Position numbers and translations under genes: made by a program. 23,392 nucleotides of DNA, from positions 1 to 23,392 of IMG/VR virus record IMGVR_UViG_3300048586_000908, one strand, 5' to 3'. The notes below the pieces were generated by a model. That model saw nothing but the letters and a program-made list of their open reading frames with translations, did no database searches and had not been told where the DNA came from. Source of the stretch: a virus. Shown in pieces: positions 1 to 7,027 of the stretch. Positions within the stretch are counted from its first letter, which is position 1, and each line of letters starts with the position of its first letter.

Positions 1-93
1 TACATCGAGCGATTCTACAATGCGGTTCGCAGGCACTCGACGATCGGCTATCTCAGCCCCGTCGAGTTCGAAAAGAAGGTTGGATTAGCCTAA
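1..93 (+). CDS. IS3-family transposase OrfB, C-terminal fragment
   Basis: Frame 1 reads from the first base to a TAA stop at 91-93 and gives 30 residues. They match the conserved C-terminus of IS3-family DDE integrase/transposases: the YIERFYN, RRHSTIGYLSP and FE blocks. In this family the segment directly follows the catalytic Glu of the DDE triad, which lies outside the window. The protein would cut and join the IS ends. Only the C-terminus is visible, so nothing can be said about activity. The stop is followed after five bases by the terminal repeat, as is usual for the right end of IS3 elements. Confidence 0.85.
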   Translation, partial: YIERFYNAVRRHSTIGYLSPVEFEKKVGLA

Positions 94-98
94 CCCAG

Positions 99-123
99 TG
101 TCCACGAAACCGGCAGCAGGCCA
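99..123 (+). repeat. IS3-type right terminal inverted repeat
   Basis: The 25 bases beginning TGTCCACGAAACCGG lie six bases after the transposase stop. Their TGTCCAC.AAACCGG core is characteristic of IS3-group terminal repeats, where the transposase recognises and cleaves the element. The matching left repeat is outside the window, so the exact length is inferred from family knowledge. Confidence 0.7.
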
Positions 124-210
124 ATCGGCGCTCTGTTCACGCTGGTATCCGTGGCGCGCAGCTATGCCGTGCGGCGCATGTTCGAGAGGATGCGCTCTTG
201 GACTGCATAA
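124..210 (+). pseudogene. 5'-truncated small phage membrane protein (DUF7220-like), cut by the IS
   Basis: Immediately after the IS end a reading frame is open to a TAA at 208-210. It encodes a 28-residue C-terminal tail reading IGALFTLVSVARSYAVRRMF and then ERMRSWTA. The pattern of a hydrophobic stretch, then V-S-x-A-R-S-Y, then R-R-x-F-E resembles the C-terminus of the short two-helix membrane proteins (about 70-80 residues) common in alphaproteobacterial prophages and often called DUF7220; the name is from memory. There is no start codon or ribosome site. The frame runs back into the IS, so the natural reading is that the IS inserted into this gene and separated its 5' part. The other part should lie beyond the left end of the IS. 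Confidence 0.55.
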
Positions 211-213
211 GCG

Positions 214-245
214 AAACGCCGCCGCCCATGGCGGGCAGCGGCGGC
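214..245 (-). terminator. Probable terminator of the leftward gene cluster
   Basis: An 8-bp perfect GC inverted repeat (GCCGCCGC at 218-225, GCGGCGGC at 238-245) lies about 18 bases past the stop of the leftward 81-residue gene. Read on the minus strand it is followed by GTTTC, a short and weak T tract. It could end leftward transcription before it enters the truncated gene and the IS. The poor T run keeps confidence moderate. Confidence 0.4.
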
Positions 246-262
246 TCAGTGAGGATGGCGTG

Positions 263-508
263 TCAGCGGGTGGGCGTTCCGAGCAGCTTCGCCCGGAAGT
301 CGGCGCCCACCGGCCGGCTCTCGCCAACGGTGCGGCCGGCCCGGAGCGCGCCGGCACGGCCGACGAAATAGTAGCCGACCTGCTCGCCGGTTTCCCGGCG
401 CGTTCGCGTGAGGACCGTGTAGCGGGTCGAGCGTGCATCAGCGATGATCGCTTCGCCTCGGTGCTGCAGGGCGGCGACGAGACGGTCGTGGATGGTGATC
501 CTCGCCAT
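263..508 (-). CDS. Hypothetical protein, 81 aa, conserved phage type
   Basis: This is a small basic protein of unknown function beginning MARITIHDRL. It has a central Y-T-V-L-T-R-T-R strand followed by YYFVGRAGALRAGRTV, which looks like a compact beta-rich fold. I recall similar short proteins beside phage terminase genes, but no function is known to me. The ATG at 508 is chosen over a longer in-frame start at 547 because it has a GGGAGGG Shine-Dalgarno about nine bases upstream. It also begins just four bases after the stop of the DUF3489 gene, so the two are probably co-transcribed leftward. A GC hairpin follows the stop. Confidence 0.6.
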   Translation of the reverse strand: MARITIHDRLVAALQHRGEAIIADARSTRYTVLTRTRRETGEQVGYYFVGRAGALRAGRTVGESRPVGADFRAKLLGTPTR

Positions 509-512
509 AGCC

Positions 513-1058
513 TCAGCCCTCCCGGCTGAGGCGGTAGACCCGACCACGTCCGTCGACCTTCTCAGAGGTCACATCGAGCCCGAGCTTCTTCTTGAGCGCC
601 CCGGCGATGGCGCCGCGCACCGTATGCGGTTGCCAGTCGAATGCGGCGGCGATCTCGGCGACGGTTGCTCCGTCGGCGCCCTGCAGCATGGCGATCAGCT
701 GGGCCTGCTTGCTGCCTTCTCGGACCTTCGGCTTTGATGGCGTCTTGACGGCAGCATGATCGCTTTGCGTCGGCTCCGCAGCGTCACGCGAGGCCTCCGG
801 CTCGATGCCGATGGCGGCGAGCCCGTGCTCGGTGATCGCGAATGTGACGCCGTGGCCGTCGCCGGTCTCGCGCCAGATGTGTTCGCCGATGCGCGTGTCG
901 GCATCGATCTCTTCGAGCAGGCCCTGCTTGAGGAGCGAAGCAATCACTTTCTGCGCTGCGCCGCCCTTGAGGTTCTTCGGGAGCGGTAGAGCCAGCATGT
1001 TCGCGCGCTGCGCGGCGGCGCTGAGGACGATCATCTGGGTGTCGGTGAGTTTGGTCAT
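513..1058 (-). CDS. DUF3489 domain-containing protein (probable DNA-binding)
   Basis: A 181-residue protein with two parts. Residues about 1-80 (TKLTDTQMIVLSAAAQR onward) form a helical segment followed by an I-T-E-H-G-L-A-A-I-G motif, resembling a winged-helix unit. After a linker rich in Lys, Pro and Ser, residues about 115-178 form the DUF3489 domain (Q-L-I-A-M-L-Q-G-A-D-G-A-T-V-A-E-I, then W-Q-P-H-T-V-R-G-A-I), again a winged helix-turn-helix pattern. DUF3489 proteins occur in alphaproteobacterial prophages and near recombinase genes; a regulatory role is inference. The ATG at 1058 has AAGGA about seven bases upstream. The 102-base gap to the 73-residue gene contains an inverted repeat (GCCCCG at 1109-1114, CGGGGC at 1135-1140) that could be a leader hairpin or weak terminator. 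Confidence 0.8.
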   Translation of the reverse strand: MTKLTDTQMIVLSAAAQRANMLALPLPKNLKGGAAQKVIASLLKQGLLEEIDADTRIGEHIWRETGDGHGVTFAITEHGLAAIGIEPEASRDAAEPTQSDHAAVKTPSKPKVREGSKQAQLIAMLQGADGATVAEIAAAFDWQPHTVRGAIAGALKKKLGLDVTSEKVDGRGRVYRLSREG

Positions 1059-1160
1059 GGGGCAATCCTTGTTCAGGAGAGGCGCGCGACCATCGCGGAC
1101 CTTCTACTGCCCCGAGCCCCGAGGGCGAGCCCAGCGGGGCGAAGGCGGGAAGCAGCGCGC

Positions 1161-1382
1161 CTAATCGGCGTGCTCGCCCTCCTTGAAGGCTGCGTCGGTG
1201 ATGCGCTTCAGGAGTTCGGCATAGTGCGCGAGGGTTCCGACGTGGCCCCAATTGATCTCGTCGGGGCTGGTGTCGAAGTGGTCGTCGCTCAGGGCCTTGA
1301 TGCGCTCCAGCATCGCGTCGATCTCCGCCTTCTTGGCGATGAAAGCGTCGAGGGCGGAAGCGGTGTTTCCGGACTTGGTCAT
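1161..1382 (-). CDS. Hypothetical protein, 73 aa, upstream of DUF3489
   Basis: A small acidic protein that looks mostly alpha-helical: a helical N-terminal half (ALDAFIAKKAEIDAMLERIK), a DDHFDTSPDEINWGHVG turn, and a C-terminal helix ending in GEHAD. No enzymatic motif or membrane segment is visible. I recognise it as the kind of short conserved protein that accompanies DUF3489 genes in alphaproteobacteria but know no function. The ATG at 1382 has GGAG about six bases upstream. It is the first gene of the leftward cluster and faces the terminase operon across a 147-base intergenic region. Its coding pattern is clean and it is not overlapped by a better candidate. Confidence 0.65.
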   Translation of the reverse strand: MTKSGNTASALDAFIAKKAEIDAMLERIKALSDDHFDTSPDEINWGHVGTLAHYAELLKRITDAAFKEGEHAD

Positions 1383-1529
1383 GGCGGTCTCCAGCGCTTG
1401 ATGGTGACCCCATACAGGCTCTGATCGGCACCCTCATCAAGTCGATAAGTGCATCATTTCATTGCTTTTTCTGCAGTGATGGCGGGGCTCCCGACATGAC
1501 CTGATCTTGCCCGGGAGCGGCCCCCGTTC
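1383..1529. promoter_or_regulatory. Divergent intergenic region between regulator cluster and late operon
   Basis: These 147 bases separate the leftward 73-residue gene from the rightward terminase operon. They include the most AT-rich patch of the left part of the window (about 1436-1472), so promoters for both directions may lie here. I found no pair of -35/-10 boxes close enough to consensus to name and no convincing operator palindrome. GGAG for the leftward gene is at the left edge. GGGAG, somewhat far from the ATG, is the only Shine-Dalgarno-like site for the terminase gene. Confidence 0.3.
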
Positions 1530-2099
1530 ATGGCGACCAATACCCAACCCATCGCGGTCATCGCTCGGCTCCTGGACCTGACCGAAAGGCGGGTCCAGCA
1601 GCTGGCGCGCGACGGGATCATCCCGGCGTCGGTCCGGGCCGGCCCCGAACGCGGGCGCTACGATCTCGTCGGCACGGTGCGCGGCTATGTGCGTTACCTG
1701 CGCGAACTGGCGACGCGGTCGCAGACGGGCGCCGCGGATTTCGGTGTCGAGCGCGCTCGGCTGATCAAGGCCAAGGCCGATCTCGCCGAAATGGACGCCC
1801 AAGTTCGGCGCGGCGATCTCTTGCCGGCCGCTCAGGTCGAGGAGGCTTGGATCGCGGTGCTGGCCCGCCTGCGCGCGCGTCTGCTGGTCCTGCCCGACAG
1901 GCTGGCGCCGCTGGTCCACGAGGAGTCCACCATTGCCGGCACGCGCGCGCAGATCCGCGACGCGATCACCGAAGCGCTCGCGGAACTCGCCAGCCTCCCG
2001 GCCATCGCCGTTGATGCTGAAGGGGCCGGCGCGGCTGGCGCAGGCGACGCGCAAGGCGCTGACGATCCTGGCGCCGCCGCCGACTCTGACGATCAGTGA
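1530..2099 (+). CDS. Terminase small subunit (Nu1-like DNA-binding)
   Basis: A 189-residue protein. The N-terminus (IAVIARLLDLTERRVQQLAR, then G-I-I-P, then G-R-Y-D-L-V-G-T-V-R-G-Y-V) is a MerR/Nu1-type winged helix-turn-helix. In lambda Nu1 this unit binds the cos packaging site. A helical middle follows (ERARLIKAKADLAEMDAQVR and a long helix to about residue 155) that would mediate oligomerisation and large-subunit contact, ending in an Ala/Asp-rich acidic tail. It would recognise phage DNA and deliver it to the motor. The next gene starts inside its 3' end, so translational coupling is likely. The family assignment rests on the N-terminal pattern, the length and the position directly before GpA. 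Confidence 0.82.
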   Translation: MATNTQPIAVIARLLDLTERRVQQLARDGIIPASVRAGPERGRYDLVGTVRGYVRYLRELATRSQTGAADFGVERARLIKAKADLAEMDAQVRRGDLLPAAQVEEAWIAVLARLRARLLVLPDRLAPLVHEESTIAGTRAQIRDAITEALAELASLPAIAVDAEGAGAAGAGDAQGADDPGAAADSDDQ

Positions 2100-3990
2100 A
2101 TGGGCCGACGCCAGGCGCCGCCTGAGTTCCGAAGCCAGCGCCGAGCCCGGCCGCTGGCGCACGGAGCGGGCCATCTACCAGCGCGGCATCATGGACGCGA
2201 TCTCCGATCCGGCGGTCGAAAGCGTCGTCGTGATGTCGTCGAGCCAGACCGGCAAGACGGAGGTGCTGCTCAACACCGTTGCATTCCACATCGACCAGGA
2301 CCCGGCGCCGGTGATGGTGGTGATGCCGACGGAACGCGATGCGGAGACCTGGTCGAAGGACCGTTTCTCGCCGATGGCGCGCGATACGCCCTGTCTGCAT
2401 GGGCGGATTTCGGATCCGAAGTCGCGGGACGGTTCGAACAAGATCCTGCACAAGAAGTTTCCCGGCGGGCATCTGACCATCGTCGGCGCCAATGCACCCT
2501 CGGGCCTGGCCAGCCGGCCGATCCGCATCCTCCTGTGCGACGAGGTCGACCGCTATCCGTTCAGCGCCGGCGCCGAGGGCGATCCGGTCAATCTGGCGAA
2601 GAAGCGCACCGTCACCTTCTGGAACCGCAAGATCGTGCTGGTCTCAACGCCGACCATCCGTGGCGCGAGCCGGATCGAGACCGCCTATGCCGAAAGCGAC
2701 AGGCGCCGGTTCTTCGTGCCGTGCCCAGAATGCGGCGAGCATCAGACGCTGGTCTGGGAGCAGGTTCGCTGGGACCGCGACGCGGACGGCGCCCACCGGC
2801 CGGAGACCGCGCGATACCAATGCCGCCATTGCCGCGCGCATTGGAGCGACGCCGAACGCTGGGCCGCCGTGCGCCGGGGCGAATGGCGGGCCGAGGCCCC
2901 GTTCGACGGCATCGCCGGCTTTCACCTGAACGAGGTCTATTCCTCCTGGGTTCGTCTGGAAGCCATGGTGCGCACCTTTCTGTCGGCGAAGGATCACGGC
3001 GACGAGGCGATGAAGACCTTCGTCAATACATCTCTGGGCGAGACCTGGGTCGAGACGGGCGAAGCGCCCGACTGGCAGCGGCTCTACGACCGCAGGGAGA
3101 GCTGGCCGGCCGGCACGGTGCCGATGGGCGGCCTGTTTCTCACCGCCGGCGCCGACGTCCAGAAGGATCGCATCGAGGTCGATGTCTGGGCATGGGGGCG
3201 CGGGCTGGAGAGCTGGCTCGTCGACCACATCGTCATCGAGGGCGGCCCCGAACATGCCGCCGCATGGTCCGCGTTGGACGGTCTCTTGGGCCGCAGCTGG
3301 CCGCACGCCTCGGGGACGGCGATGGGCCTGTCGCGCCTCGCGATCGATACCGGCTTCGAGGCGCCGTCGGTCTACGGCTGGGCCCGGCGCGCCGGCTTCG
3401 CGCAGGTGGCGCCGGTCAAGGGCGTCGAGGGGTTCAATCGGGCGAGCCCGGTCTCCGGCCCGACTTATGTCGATGCGACTGCCGGCGGCAAGCGACTGCG
3501 GCGCGGCGCGCGTCTGTGGTCGGTCGCGGTCTCGACTTTCAAGGCCGAGACCTATCGCTACCTTCGGCTCGAACGGCCGACCGACGAGGAGCGTGCCGGA
3601 GGCGCGCGCTTTCCCGCAGGGACCATCCACCTGCCGGCTTGGGCCGACAGCGAGTGGTGCAAGCAGTTCGTCGCCGAGCAGCTGGTGACGGTGAAGACCA
3701 GGCGCGGGTTTCAGCGGCTCGAATGGCAAAAACTGCGCGAGCGTAACGAGGCGCTGGATTGCCGGGTCTATGCCCGCGCCGCCGCCTGGATCGCCGGTGC
3801 CGACCGCTGGGGCGAGGAGAAATGGCGTGATCTCGAACGCCAGGTCGGCTCGCTCGATCCACGCGACACAGCGGCGCCAGAGACGACAGCCCCTGACCCC
3901 GGCGCGCCAGAGATCGCCTCCGCGGGTCTGGTGCGACGAGCGCCTGCCCGGCGCGGCCGACGGGTGTTCACGCCCAGCTATTTGAGTTGA
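2014..3990 (+). CDS. Terminase large subunit, GpA family
   Basis: The packaging motor and nuclease; 658 residues from this start. The N-terminal block ISEWADARRRLSSEASAEPG, then RWRTERAIYQRGIMD, is a GpA-family signature. Walker A is SSSQTGKTE (about residues 73-82) and Walker B is ILLCDEVDR (about 172-180). A zinc-ribbon-like pair, CPEC (about 237) and CRHC (about 270), follows. The C-terminal nuclease region has GADVQKDRIEVDVWAWG (about 378-395) and LAIDTG (about 442). The ATG at 2014 is chosen because homologues start about this far before the SEWAD block, giving an 86-base overlap with the small subunit. A TTG at 1933 with AGGAG seven bases upstream is an alternative that adds 27 residues of arginine-rich shadow-like sequence. 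The length fits the family and no lesion is seen. Confidence 0.93.
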   Translation: MLKGPARLAQATRKALTILAPPPTLTISEWADARRRLSSEASAEPGRWRTERAIYQRGIMDAISDPAVESVVVMSSSQTGKTEVLLNTVAFHIDQDPAPVMVVMPTERDAETWSKDRFSPMARDTPCLHGRISDPKSRDGSNKILHKKFPGGHLTIVGANAPSGLASRPIRILLCDEVDRYPFSAGAEGDPVNLAKKRTVTFWNRKIVLVSTPTIRGASRIETAYAESDRRRFFVPCPECGEHQTLVWEQVRWDRDADGAHRPETARYQCRHCRAHWSDAERWAAVRRGEWRAEAPFDGIAGFHLNEVYSSWVRLEAMVRTFLSAKDHGDEAMKTFVNTSLGETWVETGEAPDWQRLYDRRESWPAGTVPMGGLFLTAGADVQKDRIEVDVWAWGRGLESWLVDHIVIEGGPEHAAAWSALDGLLGRSWPHASGTAMGLSRLAIDTGFEAPSVYGWARRAGFAQVAPVKGVEGFNRASPVSGPTYVDATAGGKRLRRGARLWSVAVSTFKAETYRYLRLERPTDEERAGGARFPAGTIHLPAWADSEWCKQFVAEQLVTVKTRRGFQRLEWQKLRERNEALDCRVYARAAAWIAGADRWGEEKWRDLERQVGSLDPRDTAAPETTAPDPGAPEIASAGLVRRAPARRGRRVFTPSYLS

Positions 3991-3994
3991 GACC

Positions 3995-4207
3995 ATGACG
4001 CTTGACGACATGATCGCGCGCCGCGATGCGCTGCTCGCCGCCCATTGGCGCGGCGTGCGCACCGTCGAGGTCGAGGGGCGCCGCATCACCTATGCGAGCG
4101 ATGCCGAAATGGCGGCCGCCCTCGGCGACCTCGAACGGCGGATCGCCGAGGAGCAAACCGGCGCGCGCCGTCGCATCGTTCGCACGACGGCAAGCAAGGG
4201 GCTCTGA
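3995..4207 (+). CDS. gpW-like head-tail joining protein
   Basis: A 70-residue protein starting MTLDDMIARRDALLAAHWRG, then a beta-hairpin R-T-V-E-V-E-G-R-R-I-T-Y, a D-A-E-M-A-A-A-L-G-D-L-E-R-R-I helix and a basic tail. The helix-hairpin-helix layout, the length and the position between terminase and portal match the lambda gpW family. gpW sits in the portal channel after packaging and completes the head so that the tail connector can attach. It begins five bases after the terminase stop, with GAG upstream, and ends four bases before the portal start. These tight gaps indicate coupled translation. Confidence 0.8.
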   Translation: MTLDDMIARRDALLAAHWRGVRTVEVEGRRITYASDAEMAAALGDLERRIAEEQTGARRRIVRTTASKGL

Positions 4208-4210
4208 CCC

Positions 4211-5686
4211 GTGCTGGAATCGATCACACGGTGGCGCCGCCGCATCGGCGCTCTGGTGGGCGGCTTTGAAGCGGGCCAGGGAAGCCGAAGGCTGCGGCAC
4301 TTCCAGCCGAGCCGGGCGCATCTCAACACGCTGATCGCGGCCGCCGGCGCCGACATCACCGCACGCGCCCGTTGGCTCGTGCGCAACAACGGCTATGCGG
4401 CGAACGCCATCGAGAGCTGGGCCGGCAACGTCGTCGGCGACGGCATCAAGCCGTCGTCCCTGATCGCCGATGCCGATCTCAAGGCGCGCGTGCAGCGTCT
4501 CTGGCTCGACTGGACCGACGACAGCGATGCGGAGGGGTTCACCGACTTCTACGGCCAGCAGCGGCGCGCCGCGCGCGAGGTATTCATTGCCGGCGAGGTG
4601 TTCTTCCGCTTCCGTCCGCGCCGGCCCGAGGACGGACTCATGGTGCCGCTGCAGCTGCAGATGATCCCCTCCGAGATGCTGCCGCTCTCGCGCAATGAGC
4701 AGGTGGCGGGCGGCAATGTCATTCGCCAGGGCATCGAATTCGACCGTATCGGCAGGCGTGTGGCCTACCATTTCCTGCGCCGCCATCCGGGCGACGTGAC
4801 CGATCCGGGCCTCTCCGGCGAGACGGTGCGGGTGCCGGCGTCCGAGGTCATCCACGTGATCGATCCGGTCGATGCGGGGCAGTTGCGCGGGATTTCCCGC
4901 TTTGCGCCGGGCATCGTGAAGCTGTTCCTGCTCGACCAGTACGACGATGCGGAGCTCGACCGGAAGAAGGTCGCGGCGATGCATGCGCTGTTCATCACCA
5001 CGCCGGCGCCGGCGGAGCCCTTCGACATCGCCGAGAGCGAAGAAGGCGGCGAAAGAACGATGGACCTGCAGCCCGGCCAGATCGTCATGCTGGAGCCGGG
5101 CGAGGAAGTGCAGACCTCGGCGCCGGCGGATGTCGGCCAGACCTACGAACCGTTCCAGTACCGCACGCTACTGCAGGTCTCAGCGGCGCTCGGCATTCCG
5201 TATGCGTATCTGTCGAACGACATGCTGAAAGCGAACTACTCGAACTCGCGGCTCGCGCTCCTCGAGTTTCGCCGCCGCATCGAGGCGTATCAGCACTCGG
5301 TCATGGTCTGGCAGATCTGTCGACGGGTCTGGGCGCGCTGGCTCGATACGGCGGTCGTGTCAGGCGCGCTCGACTTGCCTGATTACGAACAGCAGCGGCG
5401 CACCTGGCTCGGTTGTTCCTGGCTGCCGCCCAAATGGGACTGGGTCGATCCGCTGAAGGACGCCCGCGCCGAGATCGAACAGATCGAGGCGGGGCTGAAG
5501 AGCCGGACGCAGGCGCTCGCCGAGCGCGGCTATGACGCCGATCAGGTCGATGCCGAGATTGCTGCAGACCGTGCGCGAGAGCGTCAGCTTGGCCTCTCCT
5601 TCGGCAGTGCATCCTCCGACCCCACGCTGCTGAACGATGCACAGGCAGCACCAGCGGACAACCAGGCGAACGTCGCCGCCGACTGA
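4211..5686 (+). CDS. Portal protein, lambda B family
   Basis: A 491-residue protein that would form the dodecameric ring at the head vertex through which DNA enters and leaves. Family signs are the N-terminal R-A-R-W-L-V-R-N-N-G-Y-A-A-N-A-I-E-S-W and N-V-V-G-D-G-I-K-P blocks, the E-V-F-I-A-G-E-V-F-F-R-F segment, V-I-H-V-I-D-P-V-D-A-G-Q-L-R-G-I-S (about residue 215), and the C-terminal G-I-P-Y-A-Y-L-S-N-D, Y-S-N-S-R-L-A-L-L-E-F-R-R and W-L-P-P-K-W-D-W-V-D-P-L-K-D blocks typical of lambda-family portals. Translation starts at a GTG at 4211, three bases after the gpW-like stop, with AAGGGG about ten bases upstream. The last stretch is an acidic, Ala-rich tail. The length is close to that of lambda B. 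Confidence 0.94.
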   Translation: MLESITRWRRRIGALVGGFEAGQGSRRLRHFQPSRAHLNTLIAAAGADITARARWLVRNNGYAANAIESWAGNVVGDGIKPSSLIADADLKARVQRLWLDWTDDSDAEGFTDFYGQQRRAAREVFIAGEVFFRFRPRRPEDGLMVPLQLQMIPSEMLPLSRNEQVAGGNVIRQGIEFDRIGRRVAYHFLRRHPGDVTDPGLSGETVRVPASEVIHVIDPVDAGQLRGISRFAPGIVKLFLLDQYDDAELDRKKVAAMHALFITTPAPAEPFDIAESEEGGERTMDLQPGQIVMLEPGEEVQTSAPADVGQTYEPFQYRTLLQVSAALGIPYAYLSNDMLKANYSNSRLALLEFRRRIEAYQHSVMVWQICRRVWARWLDTAVVSGALDLPDYEQQRRTWLGCSWLPPKWDWVDPLKDARAEIEQIEAGLKSRTQALAERGYDADQVDAEIAADRARERQLGLSFGSASSDPTLLNDAQAAPADNQANVAAD

Positions 5687-5693
5687 GGTTTCC

Positions 5694-7010
5694 ATGACGC
5701 GATTGAATCCGCTGCTCACCCGGCTCGGCGGCCGGCCCTTGGCGATCGCCCCGCGGGCGCTCGACGGCCTGCTTGCCGCCGGCCCAATGCTCGATGCCCG
5801 GCCGGCCATGCTTCCGGCCCGCAATGCGTCTCCAGGGGCGAGTCATGTTCTCACCGAGGCTGGCATCGCCGTGGTGCCGATTCTCGGACCATTGGTGACG
5901 CGCGGCGACTGGCTGACCAGTCTCCTCGGCGCCAGCGACTATGGCGAGATCGCCTCCGCCGTGGAAACCGCGCTGGCCGATCCTTCTGTGCGGGCCGTGT
6001 TGGTGGAGCTGGACTCGCCAGGCGGTGAGGTCGGCGGTCTCTTCGACCTGGTCGATCGCCTCGTGTCCTTGCGCGAAGCCGCGCAGAAGCCGCTCTGGGC
6101 TGTCGCGAGCGAAAGCGCGCTGTCGGCTGCCTTTGCCATCGCCAGCGTGGCGGACCGCCTTTACGTCACCCGGACGGCGGAGGTCGGATCCATCGGCGTC
6201 GTCGCCATCCATGTCGACGAGAGCGTCGCCGACGTCATGGCCGGCCTCAAATGGACGCTCGTTCACGCGGGCGATCGCAAGATCGACGGCAATGCCCACG
6301 AGCCGCTCTCGGATACGGCGTTTTCGGCGATCCAGGCAGATGTCGACGCGCTCCATGCGGACCTCGTCACCCTGGTGGCGCGCAACCGGAACATGAGCCC
6401 CGACGCTGTCCACGCGACACAGGCCGCGATCTATCGGGGCCAGCGGGGCATCGACGCCGGCCTTGCCGACCAGGTCGGCACCGTCGGCCACGCACTTGCC
6501 GATCTCGCCCGGATGCTCGACCCGCCACGCCTGATCAGGGGTGCTTCGCAGAGCGCCCGCAGTCGTCAACCTCCAAGGAGAAAGACCGAAATGACAGTAG
6601 AACCCGACCTTAACCCGGCTGCCGAAGACGCGGCTGTCGAGGAGACGAACGCGTCCGATCCGGAAACTCTCGGAACGCCGCAACCAGCGGCGCCCGCCGC
6701 GCCGCCGGAGGCGACGGAGGCGCAGACGGATCAAACGGCCGAGCGGCTGCGCGCCGAATATGCGGAGATCGCCGCCATCGCCGCCCAAGGCGCCCGGCTG
6801 GGCGTCGCCATCGACGCCGCCGACGCCATGGCCAAAGGGATTGCGCCGCATGCGCTGCGAAGCTCCATCCTCGACGCACTCGCGGCTCGCGCCGAGGCCA
6901 GCACCGTCGTTGCCGTAGCGCCGTCACCGGCCGGCTCGCCGGCCTCGAACGGCGGCGAAAGCCCCATCGTGCGTCGTGCGCGTGAGCGCGCCTCGGCCAA
7001 CCGCAGCTGA
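5694..7010 (+). CDS. Head maturation protease, S49 family (lambda C-like), with scaffold C-terminus
   Basis: A 438-residue protein. Residues about 50-270 are an S49 (SppA-like) serine protease domain: the V-E-L-D-S-P-G-G-E-V-G-G oxyanion-side block, the nucleophile candidate Ser144 in E-S-A-L-S-A-A-F-A-I-A, E-V-G-S-I-G-V-V, and the general-base Lys196 in A-G-D-R-K-I-D-G-N-A-H-E-P-L-S. The Ser-Lys spacing of 52 fits the family. In lambda this protease processes portal and scaffold during prohead assembly. The last 139 residues are a separate, acidic, helical scaffold-like domain with its own internal start (next entry). The ATG at 5694 is preferred over an upstream one at 5637 because it follows the portal stop by seven bases and has GAGG upstream. 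Confidence 0.92.
   Translation: MTRLNPLLTRLGGRPLAIAPRALDGLLAAGPMLDARPAMLPARNASPGASHVLTEAGIAVVPILGPLVTRGDWLTSLLGASDYGEIASAVETALADPSVRAVLVELDSPGGEVGGLFDLVDRLVSLREAAQKPLWAVASESALSAAFAIASVADRLYVTRTAEVGSIGVVAIHVDESVADVMAGLKWTLVHAGDRKIDGNAHEPLSDTAFSAIQADVDALHADLVTLVARNRNMSPDAVHATQAAIYRGQRGIDAGLADQVGTVGHALADLARMLDPPRLIRGASQSARSRQPPRRKTEMTVEPDLNPAAEDAAVEETNASDPETLGTPQPAAPAAPPEATEAQTDQTAERLRAEYAEIAAIAAQGARLGVAIDAADAMAKGIAPHALRSSILDALAARAEASTVVAVAPSPAGSPASNGGESPIVRRARERASANRS
6591..7010 (+). CDS. Nested in-frame scaffolding protein (lambda Nu3-like)
   Basis: Inside the protease gene an ATG at 6591, in the same frame, is preceded by AAGGAG (6575-6580) with ten-base spacing. This is one of the best ribosome sites in the window, and its sequence has no need to look like one if only the long protein is made. 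Initiation here gives 139 residues: an acidic Pro/Ala/Glu-rich N-terminus, a helical stretch (T-A-E-R-L-R-A-E-Y-A-E-I-A-A-I-A-A-Q-G-A-R), and a basic C-terminus (V-R-R-A-R-E-R) suited to capsid binding. Lambda makes its Nu3 scaffold in the same way from the 3' part of gene C. The role is inferred from that arrangement and composition. Confidence 0.72.
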   Translation: MTVEPDLNPAAEDAAVEETNASDPETLGTPQPAAPAAPPEATEAQTDQTAERLRAEYAEIAAIAAQGARLGVAIDAADAMAKGIAPHALRSSILDALAARAEASTVVAVAPSPAGSPASNGGESPIVRRARERASANRS

Positions 7011-7027
7011 CGACAAGGAGGATCATT

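Larger units (their letters stand above)
1..123 (+). mobile_element. Right end of an IS3-family insertion sequence (partial)
   Basis: The window begins inside an IS3-family element. It contains the last 30 codons of the transposase and then a terminal sequence beginning TGTCCACGAAACC, which is typical of IS3-group ends. The left part of the element lies outside the window, so its full length, target duplication and integrity cannot be judged. The right boundary is placed at 123, where the IS3-like terminal repeat stops and an unrelated reading frame continues. The boundary could be off by a few bases because the left end is not visible. Confidence 0.8.

Noticed and set aside
1109-1140. Inverted repeat GCCCCG...CGGGGC between the 73-residue and DUF3489 genes
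   Set aside because: The stem is only six pairs with a long loop and no T run. It is mentioned with the gene but not called as a feature.
1437-2174. Long leftward open frame of 245 codons opposite the terminase small subunit
   Set aside because: It is Arg/Gly/Asp-rich shadow coding opposite a clear Nu1-like gene, crosses two rightward genes and lacks any recognisable motif.
2100-3746. Second rightward frame of 548 codons inside the terminase gene
   Set aside because: It is in the +1 frame of the GpA gene, very Arg-rich and without motifs, a typical GC-rich shadow.
2644-4089. Leftward open frame of 481 codons
   Set aside because: It lies antisense to the terminase large subunit and gpW-like genes; the high GC content removes stop codons on the other strand. 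Composition is shadow-like.
5301-6851. Leftward open frame of 516 codons
   Set aside because: It is antisense to the end of the portal gene and to the S49 protease gene, whose catalytic blocks are clear; no family pattern is seen in the antisense reading.
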